From Treponema sp. (lineage in GTDB: Bacteria; Spirochaetota; Spirochaetia; Treponematales; Breznakiellaceae), in assembly GCA_031272575.1 (NCBI GenBank), contig JAISTO010000106.1:1-21357 (forward strand): a DNA stretch of 21,357 nt, given 5' to 3'. Of this stretch, positions 1 to 6,964 are shown piece by piece. A program made the position numbers and the translations under genes. How positions within the stretch are numbered: position 1 is the first letter of the stretch; each line of letters starts with the position of its first letter. Under the pieces are notes generated by a model, which saw nothing but the letters and a program-made list of their open reading frames with translations, searched no databases and was not told the DNA's origin.

Positions 1-930
1 GCCCCCGCCCCCGCCCCCGCGCCCGCTCCAGTGCCCGCGCCGGGTCCGGTGGCCGAGGTGAAACCGGCGCCGGCTCCCGCGCCCGCTCCGGCCCCCGCGG
101 CTCCTGCGGGCGCCCGGAGCGGCAACCAGTACTTCTTCCTGTTCGTCAACCAGGGGGCGCCCCCTCGCGGCAGAACGTCCAACCAGCCCCACGCGTACTC
201 CGCTATGTATGACAAAAGCGGCCAGTACAGCCAGGGCGGTCAGGGCGTGTACATCATCGTGCCGCAGGGAGCAGCGCCCGCGTCCCAAGCACCGGGCGGC
301 CCGCAGATACTCGTTCCTTCAGCAGCGCCCTTGTCGGGTTTTTCGGGCGTGTCCTACTATATGGTCATGCCGCACGGTCTTGCGCAGCCTCAGGGGATGG
401 GCTCGCCGTCTTATGTGCCGAATGTGCCCTTTGCCGTCCTCTCTCCGGTCCAGGTGCAGGCGCCCGCGCCCGTACAGGTACCGATACCCGCGCAAAACGA
501 CGCTCCTATCATTATTGTGGTACCTACCCCCACAGACTATCAGCCTGAATACGGGATACCTGGGTATCAGCAGCAGAATCAGTTCGCGCAGCCGCAGTAC
601 CCGCAGCAGCCGTACCCGCAATACCAGCCGTATCCGCAGCAGTATCCGCAGCAGTACCCGCAGCAACAACAGTACGAGCCGCCGCAGTATCAGCCGCCGG
701 CGCCGCTCCAGGTGACGGGGGCGACCAAAATACAGGTGGGCTCTTTCAGGTCCCCCCAGGAAGCGGCAAACGCGTTCGGCAGGCTTTCCGCGTCGGGCTT
801 TTCTCCCGTCTACGAGCCTTACGGTGACTTCACCCGTGTGGTGGTGCCGAATGTCGACGCGGGAAGCATAGCGGGCATGGTACAGCGGCTGTACCAGATC
901 GGGTTTACCCAGGTGTGGGTGCGTCGTTAA
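1..930 (+). CDS. SPOR-domain protein, 5' end outside the window
   Basis: The frame is open from base 1, so the gene begins upstream; an in-frame GTG at 31 is only an internal candidate. The visible protein starts with an Ala-Pro alternating stretch, followed by low-complexity sequence and a Pro/Gln/Tyr-rich segment (about residues 187-225 counted from the GTG). The last 70 or so residues form a compact domain beginning TKIQVGSFRSPQEA and ending QVWVRR, with the IQVGSF strand and the spaced hydrophobic pattern of a SPOR domain. SPOR domains bind denuded peptidoglycan glycan strands, typically at the division septum, and usually sit at the C-terminus behind a flexible Pro-rich linker, as here. 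This implies an envelope protein with its membrane anchor or lipobox upstream of the window. The barrel gene follows 18 bases after the stop. The SPOR call is fairly secure; the specific role is unknown. Confidence 0.8.
   Translation, partial: APAPAPAPAPVPAPGPVAEVKPAPAPAPAPAPAAPAGARSGNQYFFLFVNQGAPPRGRTSNQPHAYSAMYDKSGQYSQGGQGVYIIVPQGAAPASQAPGGPQILVPSAAPLSGFSGVSYYMVMPHGLAQPQGMGSPSYVPNVPFAVLSPVQVQAPAPVQVPIPAQNDAPIIIVVPTPTDYQPEYGIPGYQQQNQFAQPQYPQQPYPQYQPYPQQYPQQYPQQQQYEPPQYQPPAPLQVTGATKIQVGSFRSPQEAANAFGRLSASGFSPVYEPYGDFTRVVVPNVDAGSIAGMVQRLYQIGFTQVWVRR
589..702 (+). repeat. Pro-Gln-Tyr-rich coding repeat in the SPOR protein
   Basis: The coding sequence repeats CCGCAGCAGTAYCCG-like units, giving imperfect PQQYP / PQYQP peptide repeats. 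It is a disordered linker between the N-terminal part and the SPOR domain and is likely to vary in length between strains. Confidence 0.65.
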
Positions 931-948
931 GGCGGTTCGGAGCACACA

Positions 949-1533
949 ATGGCAAAACGATTCGCGGCCTTTGCGCTTGCCGCTTTTGTGGTGAGCGCGG
1001 GGGCCTTTGCCGAAGCACAGCATCGCGCGGGCAGGTATGGGGCGGGAATCGTCACCCCGAATGGTTTTAACTGGTCGGTGTATGCCGGCAGGTCGAAAGA
1101 TAAAGCGCACAACTACGGAGGCATCGGTCTGTCACTAAAAGTGCCGCAGTTGCCCCTGTACTGGGGCCTCTACTTCAGTTTTCAGCCTTCATGGGTGCGC
1201 ACCTGGGTCAAAAGCGACTACTATCTTGTCGACACTTCCTTTTGGGACAATGGTTTTGCCCGCATCGGGTTTTTCCTGGGGGGCGGCGCGTACTTCGGCT
1301 GGGGGCAAAGCACGGCCGAAAGCGCCAGTTCCCTCAATATCGGGCTGCGCGTACCAATCGGCATCAACGCGTTTCTGTTTGACGAGCGGGTCGAGGCCTT
1401 TTTCGACATGGCGCCGAGTATCGGGCTTGGCCTGGGCTACGCCTTCGGGGACAGCCGTTACCACGGCGAAAAAGTAAAGGGCTATCTTGACGGCGGTATC
1501 CCGTTTGAAATCGGCGTTGTCGTGTGGTTTTAA
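949..1533 (+). CDS. Exported small beta-barrel-like outer-membrane protein
   Basis: A 194-residue protein with a clear signal peptide (MAKRFAAFALAAFVVSAGAFA, cleavage near AFA-EA). The mature part alternates hydrophobic and polar residues, is rich in Gly and aromatics, and ends in VVWF. A terminal aromatic is typical of outer-membrane barrels. The order of segments (GAGIVTPNGFNWSVY, LPLYWGLYFSF, GLRVPIGINAFLF, RVEAFFDMAPSIGLGLG) recalls the small OmpA-like proteins of the DUF3996 / BAPKO_0422 type known from spirochaetes; that assignment rests on memory of the pattern. GGAG at 939-942 lies six bases before the ATG and supports this start. It follows the SPOR gene by 18 bases and the next gene's ribosome-binding site overlaps its stop codon, so the three probably share a transcript. 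Confidence 0.7.
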   Translation: MAKRFAAFALAAFVVSAGAFAEAQHRAGRYGAGIVTPNGFNWSVYAGRSKDKAHNYGGIGLSLKVPQLPLYWGLYFSFQPSWVRTWVKSDYYLVDTSFWDNGFARIGFFLGGGAYFGWGQSTAESASSLNIGLRVPIGINAFLFDERVEAFFDMAPSIGLGLGYAFGDSRYHGEKVKGYLDGGIPFEIGVVVWF

Positions 1534-1543
1534 GGAGTTTATT

Positions 1544-1774
1544 ATGTTGAAAGAAAAAGTTGAAGCGGCCCTCGAGAGCATCAGGGTCATTTTACAGGCG
1601 GACGGGGGGGACGTGGAGTTGACCTCTTGCAGCGAGGACGGCGTGGTCGAGGTAAAATTGACCGGCGCCTGCGGGGGCTGCCCCATGGCGCAGATGACCC
1701 TGCGGCGGGTAATCGAAGCCCGGCTGAAAGAAGAAGTGCCCGAAGTTACTTCCGTTGTCGAAACACTGGCCTGA
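1544..1774 (+). CDS. NifU C-terminal-domain Fe-S scaffold/carrier protein
   Basis: A 76-residue single-domain protein. The start is the ATG at 1544, not the longer in-frame opening at 1487, because AAGGAG (1532-1537, overlapping the previous stop) is ideally spaced and the N-terminus then reads MLKEKVEAALESIRVILQ. The order IRVILQADGGDVEL, VEVKLTGACGGCPMAQMTLR and a C-terminal VPEVTSV is that of the NifU-like/Nfu domain. The CxxC (CGGC) is the pair of cysteines that holds a bridging [4Fe-4S] cluster between two subunits. Such small Nfu proteins carry clusters to apo-proteins in the cytoplasm. Its 3' end faces a methyltransferase/cysteine-desulfurase operon on the other strand; the desulfurase there could supply sulfur. 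A run of seven G lies in the coding sequence at 1604-1610. Confidence 0.92.
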   Translation: MLKEKVEAALESIRVILQADGGDVELTSCSEDGVVEVKLTGACGGCPMAQMTLRRVIEARLKEEVPEVTSVVETLA

Positions 1775-1776
1775 AT

Positions 1777-1816
1777 AAAAAAAGCCGCAGCCGGGCGGAG
1801 GATATCCGGCTGCGGC
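1777..1816 (-). terminator. Intrinsic terminator for the minus-strand methyltransferase operon
   Basis: A perfect 11-bp inverted repeat (GCCGCAGCCGG at 1784-1794, CCGGCTGCGGC at 1806-1816) has an 11-base loop. Read on the minus strand the stem is followed at once by seven T (1783-1777), the canonical rho-independent form. It lies about 85 bases beyond the stop of the minus-strand methyltransferase and directly abuts the end of the NifU gene. On the plus strand there is no T tract after the stem. Confidence 0.85.
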
Positions 1817-1901
1817 CGTCAAAAACCATACAATAATATAAACAGTATAGCGGCAAAAAGGTAACACTTTTTTGGGATTTTTTTATGAATCTGGAGCCTG
1901 T

Positions 1902-3401
1902 TCAAAAACCGTGCGCTTCGGGACACAAAAGCGGGGCTATCTTACCGGGCTGCGCCCAGTTCATGGTGCCTTCCATGCGGGAACTGTGCAGGTACGCTTC
2001 CACGCGGGGGTCTGACAGCGCGGCGGTAAGGCGCAGCGCGGCGCCTTCGTCCGCGCAGGGAATGAACGCCTGCAGCGATTGATTTGCCTGCCAGTCTCCG
2101 GTAAAGATGCGCGGCCTGAAATTCCGCCTGCCGTACGCTTCCCAGACCACTTTGTAAGGCGCAAAATTGTACGCGCCCACGCCGAACAAGGCCCACCACA
2201 GCCCCCGCTTTATGTACGCCTGTAAAAAAGCGCCCTTCCGCGCCGAAAGACGCTCCCGGTGCGGTGCCAGATACGCGCGCAGCAGCGGCTCGGCCTCCAT
2301 TTCGGCAGGCGGCAGGGGCTTGCCCGTGCGCCGGTTGTAAGGCAGCAGCACCCATTTGACAGGCCGTTTTTCCCCGCCGCAAAAGTTTTGTCCGCAGATA
2401 AGCGGATAAACGTACGCGCGCGGCAGCAGGAAAGCGCCGCCCACTTTGCAGGTTTGCTCGTCAATTTCCTCATACTCCTTAAAGATGAAGACGGCCGCCG
2501 CGCCGCAGGGATTTACGCCCTGCCGCGGTCTTGTTCCCTCCGGCACCGCGATTCGCGGCGGCGAGAGCGGCTCCTTTTCCGGGGAGACCACGCGGAAGGC
2601 CCCGCCGCCTTTCGGCCGCAGGGCCGTGTATCGCTGCCATGCGCCGCCTTCGAAACAGAAACAGGGCACACGCGCAGCAGGCGGCGCTTTTCTGCTAAAC
2701 GCGGCGAGTCCGCAGCGGGCGGCAATATGCGGAAACACGCTGATACCGCGGAAATCGTGGAGTGCGGTTAAAAAATAGCGCGTACCGCGGGCGGCGAAGC
2801 GCCGGAAGCAGTCGTGCGCGCCGTCATTCAGGAAAAGGGAAAGCGGCACAAAAAACACCGCCCGCCCCCCGGGGGACAGATTCTCGATCATCGTTTTTTG
2901 GATGACGAGCGCGGCAATGTCGACGCGGGAAGCCCCGAGCAGCGTCTGCCGCCTGCCGGGGATTAAATCGTAGTAAGCGAAAAATGGTTTTACCCTCAGT
3001 TGATATTCTGACGGCAGGTCAACAAAATTACTCCAGGGCGGATTTCCGAACAGCAGATCGCAGCGCTGCTCATTCCATGTGAGTATATCCGTGTTGACAA
3101 AGGCGGCGCTCATATCGACGCCGTATTTTTGCTGAAAGCGGGCGAGGGCTTTTTCATAAAGGGCGCTGTTTAATTCTACGCCATGCAGAGATGCAAACGG
3201 CAATTCGGAAACGCGCTTTCCCCGCTCGAGCGCCAGGTCGGCGAGCGCGGAAAGCAGGCTGCCCTCGCCCATAGTGGGATCCAGCACCGTTTTCCCGGCA
3301 AGCCACTCGTCAAGCAGGCCGTGCGTTTCGACGGCAAAACGCGCCCATTTTTCCGGCGTGGGCACCGCCCCGACGGACAGGGCCGCGAGCGGATCAGCCA
3401 T
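1902..3401 (-). CDS. N6-adenine DNA methyltransferase, TaqI/Eco57I-like, probably orphan
   Basis: A 499-residue protein. The N-terminus carries GAVPTPEKWARFAVE (the motif X region of gamma-class N6-adenine methylases), then motif I LDPTMGEGSLLSAL (from residue 40, S-adenosylmethionine binding), HGVELNSALYEKA (the acidic motif II) and the catalytic motif IV FGNPPWSNF with N120-W123. After about residue 260 the sequence has no clear motif; this is where related enzymes carry the target-recognition region. The ATG overlaps the end of the cysteine desulfurase gene by 8 bases, with AAGGAG (3409-3414) seven bases upstream, so it is the distal gene of a two-gene operon. No nuclease gene lies beside it, suggesting a solitary epigenetic methyltransferase or the fused methylase of a reduced type IIG enzyme. 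No N-terminal nuclease domain is seen. The target sequence cannot be predicted. Confidence 0.85.
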   Translation of the reverse strand: MADPLAALSVGAVPTPEKWARFAVETHGLLDEWLAGKTVLDPTMGEGSLLSALADLALERGKRVSELPFASLHGVELNSALYEKALARFQQKYGVDMSAAFVNTDILTWNEQRCDLLFGNPPWSNFVDLPSEYQLRVKPFFAYYDLIPGRRQTLLGASRVDIAALVIQKTMIENLSPGGRAVFFVPLSLFLNDGAHDCFRRFAARGTRYFLTALHDFRGISVFPHIAARCGLAAFSRKAPPAARVPCFCFEGGAWQRYTALRPKGGGAFRVVSPEKEPLSPPRIAVPEGTRPRQGVNPCGAAAVFIFKEYEEIDEQTCKVGGAFLLPRAYVYPLICGQNFCGGEKRPVKWVLLPYNRRTGKPLPPAEMEAEPLLRAYLAPHRERLSARKGAFLQAYIKRGLWWALFGVGAYNFAPYKVVWEAYGRRNFRPRIFTGDWQANQSLQAFIPCADEGAALRLTAALSDPRVEAYLHSSRMEGTMNWAQPGKIAPLLCPEAHGF

Positions 3402-4527
3402 TGCGCAGCTCCTTCAACGCCTCCGCGGCGCGGCATACATCATCTTGAGTGGTAAAAAAACCCGGGCTGAGGCGGAGCGTGCCGCCCCCCGCGGCGGTGC
3501 CGAGGAGTTTGTGCGCGAGCGGCGCGCAGTGCAGTCCGGCGCGTGCGGCAATATCGAAACTGCTGTCCAGGATCGCGGCCGCGTCGGAAGGGGGCATACC
3601 ATCAACATTGATAGAAACCACAGGCCGCCGCGCGGGACCTGCCCCGGGGCCGTAGACCCGCAGCCCCTCCAGGCCCGCGAGCGCGTCAAGCAGGGCGCAA
3701 GTGAGCGCCGCTTCGCGCTCCGCGATTGCCTCGACCCCCTCCTCGAGGATGACGCGCAGCCCCTCGCCGAGCGCGGCAAGGCCCGCGGTGTTCAGGGTGC
3801 CGCTCTCGTAGCGGCCGGGGGCCTCGGCCGGCTGGCTCAGTTCTTCGGAGCGGCTGCCCGTGCCCCCCTCGCGGAGGGGCCGCAGGCCAAGGCCCTGCCT
3901 GACGTAAAGGCCGCCCGTGCCCTGGGGCCCGAGCAGGCTCTTGTGGCCGGGGAAAGCCAGCAGGTCAATGTGCATTTCCGTAACGTTTATGGGGACAGCC
4001 CCGGCGGACTGCGCCGCGTCCACGAGGAGGAGCGTGCCGTACCTGCGGCAAAGGCGGCCTGCCTCGGCGATGGGGTTTTCCGCGCCGGTGACGTTGGACA
4101 CGTGATTCAAAACGGCCAGTTTTGCGCCCCTCTTCAGGGCGGTTTCGAGCGCGTCAAGGTCTATGCCGCTCCGCGCGGAAGTGTTCACGATGCTGACCCG
4201 GGCGCCGATTGCGTGCAGGGGCCGCAGTACCGAGTTGTGCTCGAGCGCGCTCACAAGGACGCGATCCCCCGGCGACAGAAGGCCCTTGAGCGCGAGGTTG
4301 AGCGCGTCGGTGGCGTTGAGGCAAAAGGCGAACGCCGCCGGGTCCGGCGCGCCGAAGAGCCGCGCAAGGAGCGCGCGGGTCTCTTCGACGCGGCATCCTG
4401 CCGCCGTCGAGAGTTTATGCCCCGCGCGGCCGGGGTTACCCGACCACTCCCGCAGGGCTCTGTCCGCCGTCTGATAGACACGCTCCGGTTTTGGCCAGGA
4501 GGTGGCGGCATTATCAAGATACAACAT
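3394..4527 (-). CDS. Cysteine desulfurase family protein (class V aminotransferase fold)
   Basis: A 377-residue PLP enzyme predicted to take sulfur from L-cysteine, giving alanine and a persulfide. Start chosen at the ATG of MLYLDNAATSW: AAAGG at 4535-4539 is well placed, while the alternative start eight codons upstream is a TTG. Visible motifs are ALEHNSVLRPL, LLLVDAAQSAG (Asp and Gln that contact the cofactor), FPGHKSLLGPQGTGG with the PLP lysine at K196, and ESGTLNTAG. GLHCAPLAHK holds the probable persulfide cysteine C334, placed as in SufS/CsdA-like enzymes. This combination fits the subgroup sometimes called EF2568-type desulfurases. The gene heads an operon with the adenine methyltransferase and is divergent from the aldolase-like gene 37 bases away. 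It could feed Fe-S assembly together with the nearby NifU-type protein; that link is inferred from proximity only. Confidence 0.9.
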   Translation of the reverse strand: MLYLDNAATSWPKPERVYQTADRALREWSGNPGRAGHKLSTAAGCRVEETRALLARLFGAPDPAAFAFCLNATDALNLALKGLLSPGDRVLVSALEHNSVLRPLHAIGARVSIVNTSARSGIDLDALETALKRGAKLAVLNHVSNVTGAENPIAEAGRLCRRYGTLLLVDAAQSAGAVPINVTEMHIDLLAFPGHKSLLGPQGTGGLYVRQGLGLRPLREGGTGSRSEELSQPAEAPGRYESGTLNTAGLAALGEGLRVILEEGVEAIAEREAALTCALLDALAGLEGLRVYGPGAGPARRPVVSINVDGMPPSDAAAILDSSFDIAARAGLHCAPLAHKLLGTAAGGGTLRLSPGFFTTQDDVCRAAEALKELRNG

Positions 4528-4564
4528 CAGTGTTACCTTTCTGCTTTGCAATCGTTATAAACTT
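4528..4564. promoter_or_regulatory. Short divergent promoter region
   Basis: Only 37 bases separate the two divergent start codons. The AT-rich core GTTATAAA (4554-4561) resembles a -10 box on both strands (TATAAA on plus at 4556-4561; TATAAC on minus). A weak -35 (TTACCT, 4533-4538) lies 17 bases before the plus-strand box. The box sits only three bases from the plus-strand ATG and there is no Shine-Dalgarno there. Assignment is tentative. Confidence 0.35.
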
Positions 4565-5293
4565 ATGGAAACAAGCCGTTTTTCCGGCGCCGCGCTGCTT
4601 CTCGCGGAAAAAGGGCCCGCCGCCGCGGCAGCAATCGAAACGCCGAACCGCGCGCTGCCGCTCGGACGGGCGCTTCTCGCGGGAGGGGTGCGCGCGGTTG
4701 TCGTGCTGCTCCGTACCGACGCCGCGGAGGAAGCGATAAGTATCCTGACACGGGAACTCCCTGAACTCTGCTGCGGCGCGGGGGACCTTATTCTGCCGGG
4801 GCAGGCCGCGCGGGTAAAAAAACTCGGCGCCGCATTCGGCCTCTGTCCGGTTTTCAGCGAGGCGCTTGCGGAGGAGGCCGCGCGGGCGGGCCTGCCTTTC
4901 GCCGCCTGCGCCCCCGACGTGGGGCATCCCGAAATGCGCCGCGTCCCGCCCGGGCACGTCAGGTTGGGGCGCTTCGACGAAGCGGCGCTTGCAAAAGGGC
5001 TCGCAGACCCCCGTATCGCGGCTGCCGCCAACACCTGGATTGCCCCGCGGATTCTGATCCGCCGAAAAAACTGGCAGGAGATTAGCCGCCGCGCCCGGCA
5101 GGCAGCAGCCTACTTTTCCCCGCCAGGCGGCCCCAGCCCCGCCTGCTGCAGCGCCAGCCCCTCGAGCCTGAAGCCCCCCTCCGCCAGGGGGACGATGCGG
5201 CCCAGCACCGCCAGGGGCAGCGCCGGATTCACGTTGGCGGCAAAGGCAAATGTCGTCTGGACTATGCCTTCCATCATCGTGCCCGAATCGTAG
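4565..5293 (+). CDS. KDPG-aldolase-like (Eda family) protein lacking catalytic residues
   Basis: A 242-residue frame from the ATG at 4565. Residues 17-90 follow the Eda pattern: IETPNRALPLGRALLAGGVR, then VVVLLRTDAAEEAI, then CGAGDLILPGQAARVKKLGAAFGL. Residues about 157-180 (NTWIAPRILIRRKNWQEI) match the end of Eda barrels. Eda cleaves 2-keto-3-deoxy-6-phosphogluconate to pyruvate and glyceraldehyde 3-phosphate. Against E. coli Eda recalled from memory, the catalytic Glu of EVTLRT is Val46, the Thr of GAGT is Asp, and the strand with the Schiff-base lysine (FKFFPAE) plus the PTGG phosphate loop is missing, a gap of about 30 residues. R50 is kept. It is therefore probably not an aldolase. The last 60 residues run antisense through the 3' end of the facing TPR gene and look like read-through; homology stops near 5110. 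No Shine-Dalgarno precedes the start. Confidence 0.65.
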   Translation: METSRFSGAALLLAEKGPAAAAAIETPNRALPLGRALLAGGVRAVVVLLRTDAAEEAISILTRELPELCCGAGDLILPGQAARVKKLGAAFGLCPVFSEALAEEAARAGLPFAACAPDVGHPEMRRVPPGHVRLGRFDEAALAKGLADPRIAAAANTWIAPRILIRRKNWQEISRRARQAAAYFSPPGGPSPACCSASPSSLKPPSARGTMRPSTARGSAGFTLAAKANVVWTMPSIIVPES

Positions 5294-6237
5294 CCCACGA
5301 GCAGGTTGAATGCCGTGCGGTTTTTTTCCGCCTCGATATTGGCGGCCCTGCCCCGCCAGATCACATGGCAGCCCCGGTAGAGGCGGGGGTCATCCGCCAC
5401 GTCCCTGTAGGGGATACGGTCTTTCAGCGTGTCGAAACCGGGGGCCGCGAGGTACGAGGCAAGGAGCGCGGCCTTGTTCTTAATGCCCTCCGGCGCGTTC
5501 GAATCGCTGATCTTGTTGACGTTGACCCGCGCCGCCTCGTCATGCCAGGTGGTGAAGAGCCGCCGCGCCTCGCCGTACAAGCGGAGCGTCTCCTGCCGCG
5601 TGAGGATGTAGCGGTAGGCGCCCTCCGTCTGCATGGGCGCGGCTTCCTCTTCGGAGGCGAGCGCGAGGTCCGTGAAGCCCGGCCGCGCGGGCCCCTGCCG
5701 GTGAAAAAACGGCAGCGCCACGAGGCCGCTCCGGTCCGCGAGCAGGCAGGCGCCCAGGGCGGCGCCCAGCACCACCCCGATAAGTACCGCGGCCTTGAGG
5801 GGGGAGCGGCGCGGCCGCTTGAGGCGCGGGCAGAGGCGGCGCAGCCCGCCGCTCTCGATCCAGTCGACGAAGGCGTCCGTGCCCGCGTATTTTTTGATCG
5901 CCGCGAGGCCTCGCCGCGCCACCGGGTTGCGCTCGTCCATATCCTGCACCTCAAGGTAGATGTCCACCGCCTTGTCCGTATCCCCATGGGCGATATACGC
6001 GCAGGCCATGCCGAGCAGCGTGTCCGGGTCCAGCATGCGCTCGCGTTTCGCGCTTTCGAAATAGTTGAACGCCATGCCGTAAGCCCCGGAGCGGAGGTAG
6101 GCCAGCGCGCACAGGTACTTGCTGCGGAAGGTGTCGGCGAAACGGTTGTCGTCCGCGTCGAGGAGGCGGATCGCCTTGTCGTATTTTTTCCGGCGGATGA
6201 AATGCTCCGCCTGGGCCAGGCGCTCTTTTTTCATCAT
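5110..6237 (-). CDS. TPR protein with one central membrane helix
   Basis: A 375-residue protein, last gene of the rpe operon. Residues 1-115 are helical TPR-like repeats (AEHFIRRKKYDKAIRLLDA, YLCALAYLRSGAYGMAFNYF, LGMACAYIAHGDTDKAVDIYL). A basic stretch (CPRLKRPRRSP) precedes a single hydrophobic helix at about 148-168 (AAVLIGVVLGAALGACLLA). The basic side faces the TPRs, so by the positive-inside rule the TPR domain should be cytoplasmic and the 200-residue C-terminal domain periplasmic. That domain (YRYILTRQETLRLYGEARRLF onward) is not one I recognise. The stop of the upstream gene lies four bases before the first ATG; a TAAGG spanning that stop fits the second ATG (6234) better, so the protein may be one residue shorter. 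Its 3' end overlaps the convergent aldolase-like frame by 184 bases. Confidence 0.75.
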   Translation of the reverse strand: MMKKERLAQAEHFIRRKKYDKAIRLLDADDNRFADTFRSKYLCALAYLRSGAYGMAFNYFESAKRERMLDPDTLLGMACAYIAHGDTDKAVDIYLEVQDMDERNPVARRGLAAIKKYAGTDAFVDWIESGGLRRLCPRLKRPRRSPLKAAVLIGVVLGAALGACLLADRSGLVALPFFHRQGPARPGFTDLALASEEEAAPMQTEGAYRYILTRQETLRLYGEARRLFTTWHDEAARVNVNKISDSNAPEGIKNKAALLASYLAAPGFDTLKDRIPYRDVADDPRLYRGCHVIWRGRAANIEAEKNRTAFNLLVGYDSGTMMEGIVQTTFAFAANVNPALPLAVLGRIVPLAEGGFRLEGLALQQAGLGPPGGEK

Positions 6238-6241
6238 GACC

Positions 6242-6964
6242 TTACTCGGACCTCACATTGCGCAATTGCCCCTCCAGGATTTGTATGCGCGTCTCCGCAT
6301 CCTGAAGTTTTCTGCGGTAATCCTCTTTGTTCAGATCGATCTGCTTTTGCAGCCCCGCCTCGATCCGCTTCTGCGCGATCAATTCGACGCGGTACGAGGC
6401 CGCCTCGAACTTCACGCTTTCCGGATAATTTTGAATGATGATATTGAAAATCTTTTCCGCGTCATCGTAGACCTCCGCCGCGTAGAGGCACTCGCCGATC
6501 CAGTAGTACGCGGCGGTCCGGCGCGCCCGATCCTGCGTACTCTCGCTGAGGATAGCGTCCGTATATGCCTTTAGGATGACTATTGCGTCACTGTGACGGC
6601 CCAGATAAAACAGCGCCCGGCCCTTGTGGTACTTCATCTCGGTGATCCGCTGGTTCGAGGAGTCCATTATCTCCAAATACTCCATATCGCGGAGGGCGCT
6701 CTCGTAATCGCCGAGGGACAATTCGGCCAGGCTTATCCAGAAGATGCTCTCCGCCATGGTGTCGCGATCGGCCCTCGCGTTCTGGGCGCGGCGCAGTTCG
6801 TTTATCGCGTCCCGCCACTTGCCCTCCGCGTACAGGTTGATGCCCCGCTCGAGCGAGGGGAAATTGCCCTGCGCGATCGTGCCTGCCCCCATGCCGCTCC
6901 CGGACTGCGCCGCAAGAGAGGCGCACGTCATCATTATTAAGATGATAGTCATACCCTGCTTCAT
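6242..6964 (-). CDS. Exported TPR protein with C-terminal coiled coil
   Basis: A 240-residue protein starting with a signal peptide (MKQGMTIILIMMTCASLAAQ, cleavage near LAA-QS). TPR-like helices follow (ERGINLYAEGKWRDAINELRRA, FWISLAELSLGDYESALRDM, GRALFYLGRHSDAIVILKAY, YWIGECLYAAEVYDDAEKIF). The last 40 residues are a heptad-like coiled coil (IEAGLQKQIDLNKEDYRRKL, then AETRIQILEGQLRNV). This is a TolA/YbgF/BamD-like scaffold layout in the periplasm; the partner is unknown. The frame stays open far upstream through rpe and antisense to pbpC, but the ATG at 6964 is the real start: it forms an ATGA overlap with the rpe stop, implying translational coupling. The next TPR gene follows immediately, so two TPR envelope proteins are co-expressed with a pentose-phosphate enzyme. 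Confidence 0.8.
   Translation of the reverse strand: MKQGMTIILIMMTCASLAAQSGSGMGAGTIAQGNFPSLERGINLYAEGKWRDAINELRRAQNARADRDTMAESIFWISLAELSLGDYESALRDMEYLEIMDSSNQRITEMKYHKGRALFYLGRHSDAIVILKAYTDAILSESTQDRARRTAAYYWIGECLYAAEVYDDAEKIFNIIIQNYPESVKFEAASYRVELIAQKRIEAGLQKQIDLNKEDYRRKLQDAETRIQILEGQLRNVRSE

Noticed and set aside
319..1110. 263-codon minus-strand frame opposite the SPOR and barrel genes
   Set aside because: Arg/Leu-rich shadow produced by the Pro/Gln repeats on the other strand.
1748..1829. 27-codon minus-strand ORF across the terminator
   Set aside because: It would be translated through an intrinsic terminator hairpin and has no Shine-Dalgarno.
3394..4527. DndA of a DNA phosphorothioation system
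   Set aside because: No dndBCDE genes are nearby and the protein fits a general cysteine desulfurase subgroup.
3274..4560. 428-codon plus-strand frame
   Set aside because: Antisense to the cysteine desulfurase, whose motifs and start site are convincing.
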